Shown piece after piece: positions 1 through 7,672 of a DNA stretch of 63,181 nt (the stretch's first letter is position 1; every line of letters begins with the position of its first letter). The DNA lies in assembly GCF_018614205.1 (NCBI RefSeq), contig NZ_JAGGOS010000095.1:1-63181 (forward strand), given 5' to 3'. Both the position numbers and the translations under genes were made by a program. The notes beneath the pieces were generated by a model. It ran no database searches. It was not told where the DNA came from and was given only the letters and a program-made list of their open reading frames with translations. This DNA comes from Streptomyces sp. ISL-36 (GTDB taxonomy: Bacteria > Actinomycetota > Actinomycetes > Streptomycetales > Streptomycetaceae).

Positions 1-71
1 CCAACCTCACAGGGCAATACAGCTAGGGCCGTCCGGAAGGGTCGAGCAGGTCAGGATGAGGTGCCCGGCTT

Positions 72-106
72 TTGCCTCTGAGGCAAGAAAATTGCCTCAG
101 AGGAAA
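72..106. promoter_or_regulatory. Tandem palindromic operator ahead of the XRE regulator
   Basis: Two copies of the palindrome TTGCCTCnGAGGCAA lie at 72-86 (perfect) and 92-106 (one mismatch), start to start 20 bp, which is about two helical turns. Bases 75-86 and 92-103 also form a perfect 12-bp inverted repeat. The pair sits 21-55 bp before the start codon of the XRE gene, where an autoregulatory site is expected. That the XRE protein binds it is inference. Confidence 0.6.
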
Positions 107-126
107 GATCATGGCGGAATGGAGGC

Positions 127-813
127 ATGGAGCACCTCCCCGGGGGGTCCCCGGACCCCGCTGCACCTGCACCTGCACCTGCGCCTGGACCTGCACCGGA
201 CACAGCCGATCCGTCCGACGCCCTTCCCGACACGCTTCCCGACGTCGCTCCGCAGCTGCGGGGGCTGCGTCGCCGCCGGGGGCTGACCCTGGAGGCCGCC
301 GCGCAGCGGGCGGGTCTCTCGCCGGCCCATCTCTCCCGGCTGGAGACGGGGCGCCGGCAGCCCTCGCTGCCGATGCTGCTCGCCCTCGCCCGCATCTACG
401 GCACGACGGTCTCCGCGCTCCTCGGCGAGGTTCCGCCCGAACGCGATCCGATCGTCCGGGCGGGCCGTTCCGAGCCCGTCGAGGCCGACGGCTGGGTCTA
501 CCACCAGGCCGGCGGCCCGGGCCGCGCCCTGCAGGCGCTCCGCGTCCACGTGCCGTACGCCACCCCGGCCGACATCGTCCGTGTCCATCCCGGCGAGGAG
601 TGGCTGCACGTCCTCGACGGCCGGGTGCGGCTCGCGCTCGGCGACGCGGTGCACGTCCTGGACCCCGGGGACAGCGCGCACTTCGATTCGCTCACCCCGC
701 ACCGTATCGGCGCCGCCACGCGCGGCGGCGCCGAGCTGCTCTTCGTCCACACCCTGATGCAGAGCCCCGTCGCCGAACTGTGCCTCGGCGCCGGCGCCCC
801 CCATCTCCGCTGA
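127..813 (+). CDS. XRE-family transcriptional regulator with C-terminal cupin domain
   Basis: The 228-residue protein is a cytoplasmic DNA-binding regulator. Residues 1-40 are a Pro/Ala-rich low-complexity stretch encoded by CCTGCA-type repeats. A Cro/CI helix-turn-helix lies at about 43-100 (LTLEAAAQRAGLSPAHLSRL), and a small cupin barrel at about 120-215 (HVLDGRVRLALGD, then DPGDSAHFDS) should bind a small ligand. This is the usual size for the HTH plus cupin_2 class. The ATG at 127 is preceded by a tandem palindrome, so self-repression is likely. A DUF6126-like membrane protein follows after 36 bp and may be co-transcribed. The ligand and targets are unknown. Confidence 0.9.
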   Translation: MEHLPGGSPDPAAPAPAPAPGPAPDTADPSDALPDTLPDVAPQLRGLRRRRGLTLEAAAQRAGLSPAHLSRLETGRRQPSLPMLLALARIYGTTVSALLGEVPPERDPIVRAGRSEPVEADGWVYHQAGGPGRALQALRVHVPYATPADIVRVHPGEEWLHVLDGRVRLALGDAVHVLDPGDSAHFDSLTPHRIGAATRGGAELLFVHTLMQSPVAELCLGAGAPHLR

Positions 814-849
814 GCCGTCACCGAACCGAGACCGTCAGGAAGGGCAGTC

Positions 850-1005
850 ATGTCCGAAAAGTCAGTTCCGACCACCGGCGAGGAGCGCGGCGGCGGGAAG
901 TTCCCCAAGGGGCTGGTCCTCAGGCTCTTCGCCTACCTGGTGGCCGGCCACCTCTTCGCGGGCTTCCTCTACCTGCTCTTCATGCTCGGCGGCCAGAACC
1001 GGTAG
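850..1005 (+). CDS. Small membrane protein, DUF6126-like
   Basis: This 51-residue ORF has a charged N-terminus (MSEKSVPTTGEERGGGKFP) followed by one hydrophobic segment at about residues 21-46 (LVLRLFAYLVAGHLFAGFLY). It ends GGQNR. The start is set by AGGAAGGGCA just upstream of the ATG. Length, topology and position directly after an XRE-cupin gene match the DUF6126 family of small actinobacterial membrane proteins, recognised from memory. It may be the membrane partner of the upstream regulator, but its function is unknown. Confidence 0.7.
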   Translation: MSEKSVPTTGEERGGGKFPKGLVLRLFAYLVAGHLFAGFLYLLFMLGGQNR

Positions 1006-1023
1006 CCGCCCCGGCCGGCTCGG

Positions 1024-1836
1024 CTACGCCTCGGTGACAAGGCGCTCGCGCAGCCGCTCACGCGTCTCGGGGGAGAGCTTCAGCCCGTCCGAGAGGTAGC
1101 TCTCGACCGTCCCCCAGCTCTGCTCGATCGTCTCGAACGCCGCCCGCAGGTACTCCACGCGCGCGTCGAAGAGGGGGCTGAGCAGCTCCATCACCTCGGG
1201 CGACATGGCGTCGGCGGCGGTCGAGCTGCGACGCACCTTGTAGCGGCGGTGCGGGTCGTTCGACTTCACGTAGTCGGCCTCGATCGCCTCGCGCTCGACG
1301 CCCACCGCGAGCAGCGAGATGGCGATGGAGAGCCCCGCCCGGTCCTTGCCGGCCGCGCAGTGCATCAGCGCGGGGATGCTGTCCTCGGCCATGGCGTGCA
1401 GGACGCGGCTGTGCTCCGCCGTCCGCTCGACAATCATCTTCCGGTACGAATCGGACATTCGGGCCGCCGCCTTGCCGTCGGCGAGCACGGAGCGGAGCTG
1501 CTCGAGATCGCCGCTGCTGACGAGCTTCCAGAACTCCTTGCCGTCGGCCGGGTCATTGAGCGGTATGTTCACATTTCGTACACCCGGGAGTTCGACGTCG
1601 GCGCCCTCCACCTTCCGGTCCGCCTGATTGCGGAAGTCGAAGACGGTGTGCAGCCCGAGCGTGGAGAGGAACGCCGCGTCCTCCTCGGTGGCGTGCGCCA
1701 GGTGGCCACTGCGGAAGAGTCGTCCGAACCGCACCGACCTGCCGTCGACGGTCGGCAGGCCGCCCACGTCCCGGAAGTTGCGTACCCCGCTCAGCTCGGG
1801 CTCGGTCGACGGGACCTGAGGCAGCTGCTGCGTCAC
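1024..1836 (-). CDS. Tyrosine-protein phosphatase (Y_phosphatase3 type)
   Basis: The 270-residue protein carries the two hallmarks of bacterial PTP/lipid phosphatases of the Y_phosphatase3 family: NFRDVGG near the N-terminus (residues 20-26) and the P-loop HCAAGKDRAG near residue 160, with the nucleophilic Cys and the Arg in place. It should hydrolyse phosphotyrosine or phosphoinositide-like substrates in the cytoplasm. The start is the GTG at 1836, which has AGGAG 6-7 bases upstream. An in-frame upstream extension to 1893 lacks such a site. It stands alone, convergent with the DUF6126-like gene. The substrate is unknown. Confidence 0.88.
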   Translation of the reverse strand: MTQQLPQVPSTEPELSGVRNFRDVGGLPTVDGRSVRFGRLFRSGHLAHATEEDAAFLSTLGLHTVFDFRNQADRKVEGADVELPGVRNVNIPLNDPADGKEFWKLVSSGDLEQLRSVLADGKAAARMSDSYRKMIVERTAEHSRVLHAMAEDSIPALMHCAAGKDRAGLSIAISLLAVGVEREAIEADYVKSNDPHRRYKVRRSSTAADAMSPEVMELLSPLFDARVEYLRAAFETIEQSWGTVESYLSDGLKLSPETRERLRERLVTEA

Positions 1837-2205
1837 GAGTGCTCCTGAGTGTTGTGAAGATCTTCGACGATATGAGATCGGTTCCTGGCGCAATCATCCC
1901 GGGTCGGGTCACGTCGGCACACCCCTCGGGCGGTAATGAGCGATCTGTCCGAATTGGGATGTAAGGGATAACGCGCCCTGGTTGCAGGGGAGATGGTCTT
2001 CGGTGCGTGAGCAGCGTCATAACTGTGACGGACCGTGCCTGATCATTTTGCGCAATTTCCCTGCGCCAAAAGGAAATCGAGGTTCCGCCATCGACGGAGG
2101 GTGACGGGAATTTCGTGCGGATATCGCGGCGCGGAATGCGAGATGAATCCGACGGCTTGTTCGCGCCGACCCCGCTCGTCTACGGTCACCGTCAATCCGG
2201 TCGGA
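1837..2205. other. Non-coding stretch between the phosphatase and the riboswitch
   Basis: No gene is supported here; the ORFs are short and lack ribosome-binding sites. The right part should hold the promoter for the riboswitch-M23 transcript. A weak candidate is TTGTTC at 2157-2162 with TACGGT at 2181-2186, an 18-bp spacer. Confidence 0.4.
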
Positions 2206-2372
2206 CCGCCGAATCCTGCCACCGACCGGAATCCGCACCCACCCACGTATGGCAGGAGCGGGGGACCCAGGTAAGTACGCCGATCCGGTCGTTCCGGACG
2301 GCTCGGGGTTAAGCCGCGTGAAATCGCGGCCGGACATCTCCAGTCCGAACCCGACAGCTCACCTCGCAGGCG
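2206..2372 (+). promoter_or_regulatory. ydaO/yuaA-type cyclic di-AMP riboswitch
   Basis: The leader of the M23 peptidase gene contains the sequence landmarks of the actinobacterial ydaO class in order: CCGCCGAATCCTGCC at about 2206, GGCAGGAGCGGGGGACCC at about 2251, CTCGGGGTTAAGCCGC near 2301, and CCGAACCCGACAGCTCACCT running into CGCAGG before 2372. The 5' CTGCC pairs with the internal GGCAG. ydaO RNAs bind c-di-AMP and usually repress cell-wall hydrolase genes in Streptomyces. It ends 17 bases before the ATG, so it can govern read-through or ribosome access. Confidence 0.88.
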
Positions 2373-2389
2373 ACGGAGAGGAATTCGCC

Positions 2390-3367
2390 ATGCCCGCAAA
2401 GGGTAAGCACCGCCGTCCCAAGGTCAACCCGCTCACGCGCGGTTTCGTCGCCGCCGGTACCGGTGGCGCCGTCGTCGCCCTCCCGCTCCTCGGCGCGACC
2501 GGCGCCCACGCCGCCGACAAGGCCGCTCCCGCGCTCACGCCGGAGCAGGCCGTGGCCGCCGTCGCCGCGGCTCCGGCCAAGGCCGCTCCGGCCGCCGCGC
2601 CCGCCGCCAAGGCCAAGCCGACCACGTACTCCGTCGTCCCCGGCGACTACCTCTCCAAGATCGCCGCCGAGCACCACCTGGCCGGCGGCTGGAAGAAGCT
2701 CTACGCCGACAACCGACAGGTGGTGGGCGAGAACCCCTCGCTGATCCTGCCGGGCATGAAGCTCACCCTCGGCGCCAAGGCGTCCGCGCCCAAGGCCGCT
2801 CCGAAGCCGGCTCCGAAGGCGGCTCCGAAGGCCGAGAAGCCCTCCAGCGACGCGAGCGAGTCGCGTAGCTCCCGCAGCAGCGAGCGCCCCTCCGTGGAGT
2901 CCTCGCCGGCCCCCGAGGCCGCGCAGACGACTCAGTCCGCGGAGCCCTCCCAGGCCTCCTCCTCCGGCTGGGTCGCCCCGGTCGGCGGCGGCATCTCGAC
3001 CCCGTACCGCGCCTCCGGCTCCATGTGGTCCTCCGGCTACCACACCGGTGTCGACTTCATCGCCTCCTCCGGCACCTCCGTGAAGGCCGTCGGCCCGGGC
3101 ACCGTCTACTCCGCGGGCTGGAGCGGCTCGTACGGCAACGAGGTCGTCATCCAGCACGCCGACGGCACGTACTCCCAGTACGCCCACCTCTCCTCCCTCT
3201 CCGTCTCCGCCGGCCAGACCGTCGGCGCCGGCGACCAGATCGGCCTGTCCGGCTCGACCGGCAACTCCAGCGGCCCGCACCTCCACTTCGAGATGCGCAC
3301 CGGGCCGAGCTACGGCTCCGACATCGACCCGCTGGCCTACCTGCGTCAGCAGGGCGTCGGCATCTGA
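2390..3367 (+). CDS. Secreted LysM-M23 peptidoglycan endopeptidase
   Basis: The 325-residue protein has a signal peptide with likely cleavage after AHA (residue 41), a LysM peptidoglycan-binding domain at about 79-127 (TYSVVPGDYLSKIA...PGMKL), a Lys/Pro/Ser-rich linker, and a C-terminal M23 domain at about 222-318. The domain has the zinc ligands in HTGVDF and HLHFE. It should cut peptidoglycan cross-bridges outside the cell. The start is the ATG at 2390 with GGAGAGG 8 bases before it. A longer in-frame reading from 2249 would translate the riboswitch and is rejected. It is a single-gene transcript ended by a strong hairpin. Confidence 0.93.
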   Translation: MPAKGKHRRPKVNPLTRGFVAAGTGGAVVALPLLGATGAHAADKAAPALTPEQAVAAVAAAPAKAAPAAAPAAKAKPTTYSVVPGDYLSKIAAEHHLAGGWKKLYADNRQVVGENPSLILPGMKLTLGAKASAPKAAPKPAPKAAPKAEKPSSDASESRSSRSSERPSVESSPAPEAAQTTQSAEPSQASSSGWVAPVGGGISTPYRASGSMWSSGYHTGVDFIASSGTSVKAVGPGTVYSAGWSGSYGNEVVIQHADGTYSQYAHLSSLSVSAGQTVGAGDQIGLSGSTGNSSGPHLHFEMRTGPSYGSDIDPLAYLRQQGVGI

Positions 3368-3408
3368 CCCACGCGCGACAAACTCCGCCACAACTCCGCA
3401 CGCCAGAA

Positions 3409-3432
3409 GGCCCGGCACCCATGTGCCGGGCC
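3409..3432 (+). terminator. Rho-independent-type hairpin after the M23 gene
   Basis: A perfect 10-bp stem, GGCCCGGCAC / GTGCCGGGCC, with a 4-base loop lies 41 bases past the M23 stop codon. There is no U-tract, as is usual in Streptomyces. Confidence 0.75.
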
Positions 3433-3541
3433 TCCGGCGTATTCCGGCTTGGCGGAATCTTGACCGGTGGCATATCTCACCCACCGTCAACCCCTCCTTA
3501 CGGTCGCGTAGGTCACACCCATAAGGGAAAGATGTGCTCCC

Positions 3542-4336
3542 GTGGCAGACGATTCGAGATCAAGAGACACGCACGTATTCGGGTCGTACGCGGCGATCGG
3601 TGACAGCTTCACCGAGGGCGTCGGAGACCCCGGACCCGACGGGAAGTACGTCGGGTGGGCGGACCGCTTCGCGGTCCTGCTCGCCGACCGACTGCCGGAG
3701 CACGACACCTTCCGTTACGCCAACCTGGCCGTACGCGGCCGGCTCCTCGACCAGATCGTGGCGGAGCAGGTGCCCCGGGCGAAGGAACTCGCCCCCGATC
3801 TGGTGTCCTTCTGCGCGGGCGGCAACGACATCATCCGCCCCGGCAGCGACCCCGACGACGTCGCCGAGCGGTTCGAGCGTGCCGTCGCCGAGCTGACCTC
3901 CGCCGTCGGCACGGTCATGGTGACGACCGGCTTCGACACGCGTGACGTTCCCGTGCTCCGGCACCTGCGGGGCAAGATCGCCACCTACACGGCCCATGTC
4001 CGGGCCATCGCCGACCGCTATGACTGCCCGGTCCTGGACCTGTGGTCGCTCAAGTCCGTGCAGGACCGGCGTGCCTGGGACGCCGACCGGCTGCATCTGT
4101 CGCCCGAGGGGCACACCCGGGTCGCGCTGCGCGCCGCCCAGGTCCTCGGCATCGAGGTACCCGCCGACCCGGACCAGGTCTGGCCGCCGCTGCCTCCCCG
4201 GGGCACGCTGGAGGTGCGCCGCGACGACATCCAGTGGGCCAGGGAGTACCTGGTGCCGTGGATCGGGCGGCGGCTGAGGGGCGAGAGCTCCGGCGACCAC
4301 GTGGCCGCCAAACGCCCGGACCTCATGCCCCTGTAG
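3542..4336 (+). CDS. SGNH/GDSL-family hydrolase
   Basis: The 264-residue protein shows the SGNH blocks in order: GDSFTEG (block I, nucleophile Ser) near residue 20, NLAVRG (block II), CAGGNDI (block III) near 92, and DRLHLSPEGH (block V, catalytic Asp and His) near 180. It has no signal peptide and no membrane segment, so it is probably a cytoplasmic esterase or lipase-like enzyme. The start is the GTG at 3542 with AGGGAAAG upstream. It is monocistronic. The substrate cannot be told from the sequence. Confidence 0.9.
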   Translation: MADDSRSRDTHVFGSYAAIGDSFTEGVGDPGPDGKYVGWADRFAVLLADRLPEHDTFRYANLAVRGRLLDQIVAEQVPRAKELAPDLVSFCAGGNDIIRPGSDPDDVAERFERAVAELTSAVGTVMVTTGFDTRDVPVLRHLRGKIATYTAHVRAIADRYDCPVLDLWSLKSVQDRRAWDADRLHLSPEGHTRVALRAAQVLGIEVPADPDQVWPPLPPRGTLEVRRDDIQWAREYLVPWIGRRLRGESSGDHVAAKRPDLMPL

Positions 4337-4411
4337 CGGTCCCGGTGGCCCGAGCGGTCCCGGTGGCCCGAGCGGTCCCCGAGGCCCGGGCGGACGGTCC
4401 CGGTGGCCCGG
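4336..4411. repeat. 18-bp tandem repeat at the 3' end of the SGNH gene
   Basis: Four units of GCGGTCCCGGTGGCCCGA begin at the last base of the SGNH stop codon. Units 1 and 2 are identical, unit 3 has substitutions and unit 4 has a 4-base insertion. The DNA is non-coding. Confidence 0.8.
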
Positions 4412-4772
4412 GCGCCCGCCACCGGGATCCGCTCCAGCACGCCGGTCCGGCAGGGGAGACCGGCCGAGGGGTGCGGGTGGCGGCTGTACGGGGAGATCGG
4501 TCTGGATCGCGACCCGCTCGATGTGCGGAAGCCGGGACAGCTCGCTGAGCGCCGGACGGCACCTTCCGTACGTACTGGTTGCGGGTGCCGCCGGAGACCA
4601 CGACCGCGCGGCAGGGGGTGGCCCGGACTTTGGGCTCGCGGCGGCGGCGTGCGAGCCGCTCGCGCAGACCTGAGCGGGTGACCGGGCAGGAGTGGCGCGC
4701 GGGCGGGGGAGGCGGGGGGTGCTGGGATGTCCGCGCCGGATCTTCCGGTATCCACCGTCGAAAGGACCGACT
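4412..4772. other. Intergenic stretch before the SIMPL gene
   Basis: I see no gene here. ORFs crossing it lack ribosome-binding sites and read as typical high-GC shadow frames. Confidence 0.4.
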
Positions 4773-5606
4773 GTGACGATCCGCCACTTCCCGACCGCCC
4801 GCGCCGGAATGCCGCCCGCCGACCGCGCGCCCCGCCGCACGATCACCATTGGCCTGGTGATCGGCGCGCTGACGCTCGCGGGAGCGGGCCCCGCGCTCGC
4901 CGCGAACGCCGGGGGCTCGGCGCCCGCACCCGTCGTCGCTGCCACGGCTCCGGCTGTGGCTCCGGCTCCGGCGACGGCCCCGGCTGCGGCTCCGGCGACC
5001 CTCACCGTCACCGGGACCGGACGGGCCGCCGCCGCGCCCGATATGGCCATTCTCTCGGTGGGGGTGGAGGTGACCCGCGTCACCGCCAAGGAGGCGATGT
5101 CGGCCCAGCGCACGGCTGCCGAGGCGCTGCTCGGCGCACTGCGGAAGCAGTCGGTCGCCGACCGGGACATCCGGACCGACAACCTGTCCCTCTCGCCCGT
5201 CTACACCCAGAACTCCAAGGGTGAGAACAAGGTGACGGGCTATCAGGCCGGGCAGACCTTCTCCGTGAAGGTCCGGGACGTCGGCAAGGCCGGCCAGGTC
5301 ATCGGGGCCGTGACCGGGGCGACCGGTGACGCGGGCCGGGTCAACAGCATCGCCTTCGACGTCGCCGACCCCAGCGCGCTGCGCGCCAAGGCCCGCGAGG
5401 CCGCACACCGGGACGCGTATGAGAAGGCCTCCCAGAACGCCCGGCTCAGCGGCCACCGTCTCGGCCGCCTCGTCTCCCTGACGGAGGGCGAGAGCCTGCG
5501 CCCCAGCCCTGGTGCCGGCATGCCCGCCGACGCGCCGGAGGTTCCTCTGGCTCCGGGCGAGATCGAGGATCAGGTGACGGTCACGGCGGTCTACGAACTG
5601 GTGTGA
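4773..5606 (+). CDS. Secreted SIMPL (DUF541) domain protein
   Basis: The 277-residue protein has a signal peptide with likely cleavage after ALA at residue 43, an Ala/Pro-rich linker, and a SIMPL/DUF541 domain from about residue 70 (LTVTGTGRAAAAPDMAILSV) to the end. The start is the GTG at 4773, with AAAGGA 6 bases before it; the longer upstream reading has no such site. SIMPL proteins are exported, often oligomeric proteins of unclear role, sometimes linked to stress. It overlaps the 3' end of the convergent TetR gene by 16 bases. Confidence 0.85.
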   Translation: MTIRHFPTARAGMPPADRAPRRTITIGLVIGALTLAGAGPALAANAGGSAPAPVVAATAPAVAPAPATAPAAAPATLTVTGTGRAAAAPDMAILSVGVEVTRVTAKEAMSAQRTAAEALLGALRKQSVADRDIRTDNLSLSPVYTQNSKGENKVTGYQAGQTFSVKVRDVGKAGQVIGAVTGATGDAGRVNSIAFDVADPSALRAKAREAAHRDAYEKASQNARLSGHRLGRLVSLTEGESLRPSPGAGMPADAPEVPLAPGEIEDQVTVTAVYELV

Positions 5607-6235
5607 CGGTCGCGGGGGGAGGCCGGGGCGGGGGCCTCCTGAGGGGCAAGGCCGAGTTCGCGGACGAGGGCCGCGTCGGCCCACTCCAGCATGACGGCGC
5701 GGGAGAGCGACCCGGCGTAGGAGGTCATCTGCACGGCCAGCCCGTCCAGGAAGGCGGTGAGTCGCCAGGCCGCCCCGGCCGGATCCTCGCAGGGGAACTC
5801 CCCTGCCGCCGTGCCCTCGGCGATCACCTGCGCCAGCGCCGCCTTCCACTGCTGGTCGAGCGCCGCGGCGACCTCACGCAGCGCCGGCTCCCGCAGACCG
5901 GCCGCCCAGCCCTCGATCCACAGCCGCCAGCCCTTGGCCTGCCCGGTCGGGGCGTACCAGCGGACGGCCGCGCGCAGTCGGCGCAGGGCGGTGGTGCGGC
6001 GCCCGAGGAGCCGGCGCAGATGCGCGAGGTCGGCTTCGGCGGCATGGGCGAAGGCCGCGGCGACGAGCTTCTCCTTGGTCGAGAAGTGGTAGAGCACGAG
6101 CGCGTTGCTGACTCCGAGGGCGGCGGCCACATCGGCGATCCGGACGGCGGCCACGCCTCGGGCCTCAATCTGTTCGACGGCGGCCCGCAGCAGCTCCTCC
6201 TTGCGTTCCGGCACACTCAACCGCACTCTCGCCAC
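5591..6235 (-). CDS. TetR-family transcriptional regulator
   Basis: The 214-residue protein has an N-terminal TetR helix-turn-helix at about residues 8-55 (RIADVAAALGVSNALVLYHF, then STKEKLVAA) and an all-helical C-terminal ligand domain of the BetI-like type. The start is taken at the GTG at 6235, just before the HTH; an extension to 6577 reads as low-complexity sequence. It lies in the same direction as, and downstream of, the dehydrogenase gene, whose promoter carries a TetR-like palindrome, so it may control that gene. That link is inference. Confidence 0.85.
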   Translation of the reverse strand: MARVRLSVPERKEELLRAAVEQIEARGVAAVRIADVAAALGVSNALVLYHFSTKEKLVAAAFAHAAEADLAHLRRLLGRRTTALRRLRAAVRWYAPTGQAKGWRLWIEGWAAGLREPALREVAAALDQQWKAALAQVIAEGTAAGEFPCEDPAGAAWRLTAFLDGLAVQMTSYAGSLSRAVMLEWADAALVRELGLAPQEAPAPASPRDRHTSS

Positions 6236-6381
6236 GGCGGTCAGCCTACACAGAACATGACACGGGCATGATCGTTTATTCGCCCGCCCGCCCGCCCGCC
6301 CGATCGGCCGCGCTGCCCGCCACGTCGGCGGCCCGCGTCGGCGACCGCGCAAGGCGACGGGCGCCGAGCGCCCCGCGCGCG

Positions 6382-7560
6382 TCAGTACCACCCGTAGCGC
6401 TCGGCGATCTCCGGCAGCCGTTCCTCCACCAGCGCGTGCGCCGCCGCGCGCGGCGTGACGCCCTCCGCCTCCGCCCGGTCCATCATCCGGCCCACCAGGG
6501 ACCGCATGGCCCGCCGCGTGTGGGCGAAGGCCTCGTCCGCGTCCGCCCCGATGTCGCCGAACAGCGTCCACCACCACCAGGCGTTCGTCGCCGAGTTGAC
6601 CACCACGTCCGGGAGCACCACGACGCCCCGTGCGGCGAGCAGTTCCTCCGCTTCCGGCAGCACCGGCATGTTGGCCGCCTCCACGATCCAGCGCGCCCGG
6701 ATCCGCCCCTGCGCCGCCGCGTCGACCGCGTACGAGACCGCGGCCGGCACCAGGACCTCCGCCTCTGCCGAGAGCCAGGCGCCGCCCGCCTCCTCGCGGT
6801 CCCCGGGCCGCAGCGCCGAGCGGTCCACCGTCCCGTGGCCGTCACGGGCGGCCAGCAGCGCCTCCACGTCCAGCCCCTCCGGGTTGACGATCGTGCCCTT
6901 CACATCGGCGACGGCCACCACGCGGAGGCCGGCCCGGTCCAGGAAGCGTGCGGCCGCCCCACCCATCGTGCCCAGCCCCTGGAGCGCGACACGGGTCTCC
7001 CCGTAGGGTCTGCCCGCCCGGTCCAGCGCCACGAGGACCGCCTCGGCGACCCCGCAGCCGCCCACGAGTGCGTCGAGCCCGATGCCGTCCACCTCCACGG
7101 CGAACGCGTCGGCGAGCCTCTGCCGCGCCTCCGCCTCGTCGTCCAGGAGGGGATAGACCGCCTGGATCGAGGAGACCAGTCCCGCCTCCGCCGCCGCCCG
7201 GTCGATCAGGTCCTGGGTCAGCCCGAGGTCCTCACCGGTGGTCCAGAACCGCTCGATGTACGGACGCATCGCCCGCAGGTAGCGGACCAGCACGCCGTAC
7301 GCCTCGGGGGAGCGCGGGTCGCAGTCGATGCCCCCCTTGGCGCCGCCCAGTGGGACGTACCGGCTGGTGGGGTCGTAGTGCAGCGCCTCCTTCATGGTCA
7401 TGCCCCGGGCCAGCCCGGCGACCTCCTCGGCCGTGCACCCCGCACGCATGCGCAGCCCGCCGCTGGCCACCCCGCGCACCAGCCGGTCGACGACCAGATG
7501 ACCGCGGCGGCCGGTGACGTGGTCCGTCCAGCCGACGGTCAGCAGGGGGGCGGTGCTCAT
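6382..7560 (-). CDS. Glu/Leu/Phe/Val dehydrogenase family enzyme
   Basis: The 392-residue protein is an NAD(P)-dependent amino-acid dehydrogenase. It has the catalytic segment PLGGAKGGID (active-site Lys) near residue 72, the substrate-domain motif MTMKEALHYD, and a Rossmann domain from about 165 (ALQGLGTMGGAAARFL). Family members interconvert branched-chain or aromatic amino acids and 2-oxo acids. Four consecutive Trp residues (NAWWWWTLFGD) are unusual. A palindrome sits 26-45 bp upstream of the start. Which amino acid it uses is not clear. Confidence 0.9.
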   Translation of the reverse strand: MSTAPLLTVGWTDHVTGRRGHLVVDRLVRGVASGGLRMRAGCTAEEVAGLARGMTMKEALHYDPTSRYVPLGGAKGGIDCDPRSPEAYGVLVRYLRAMRPYIERFWTTGEDLGLTQDLIDRAAAEAGLVSSIQAVYPLLDDEAEARQRLADAFAVEVDGIGLDALVGGCGVAEAVLVALDRAGRPYGETRVALQGLGTMGGAAARFLDRAGLRVVAVADVKGTIVNPEGLDVEALLAARDGHGTVDRSALRPGDREEAGGAWLSAEAEVLVPAAVSYAVDAAAQGRIRARWIVEAANMPVLPEAEELLAARGVVVLPDVVVNSATNAWWWWTLFGDIGADADEAFAHTRRAMRSLVGRMMDRAEAEGVTPRAAAHALVEERLPEIAERYGWY

Positions 7561-7585
7561 GGGGTGCTCCTCCGGAGTGGCGCTG

Positions 7586-7605
7586 TACTGAACGGTGGTT
7601 CAGTA
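7586..7605. promoter_or_regulatory. Palindromic operator upstream of the dehydrogenase gene
   Basis: TACTGAACggtgGTTCAGTA is a perfect 8-bp inverted repeat with a 4-bp spacer, a typical TetR-type operator shape. It lies between the divergent dehydrogenase and metallo-hydrolase genes, closer to the former. The nearby TetR protein is the natural candidate binder, by inference. Confidence 0.6.
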
Positions 7606-7641
7606 TCGCGGATCGCCCCGCCGCGATGACCGAGGGCCGCT

Positions 7642-7647
7642 CATAAT
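7642..7647 (+). promoter_or_regulatory. -10 promoter element of the metallo-hydrolase gene
   Basis: CATAAT followed by GGAAC lies 26 bases before the GTG start. The same CATAATGGAAC...CCCGAC...GGAGG...GTGACCGGC arrangement precedes the paralogue at 25392, so the element is conserved between the two copies. No clear -35 box is seen. Confidence 0.45.
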
Positions 7648-7672
7648 GGAACCCCGACCCTCAGGAGGCCCT

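Noticed and set aside
2249..2389. Longer start for the M23 peptidase at 2249
   Set aside because: It would translate the riboswitch; the ATG at 2390 has a good ribosome-binding site and opens a clear signal peptide.
3560..5182. A 540-residue ORF on the minus strand across the SGNH and SIMPL genes
   Set aside because: It lies antisense to two well-supported genes and is rich in Pro/Arg/Ala; a typical high-GC shadow frame.
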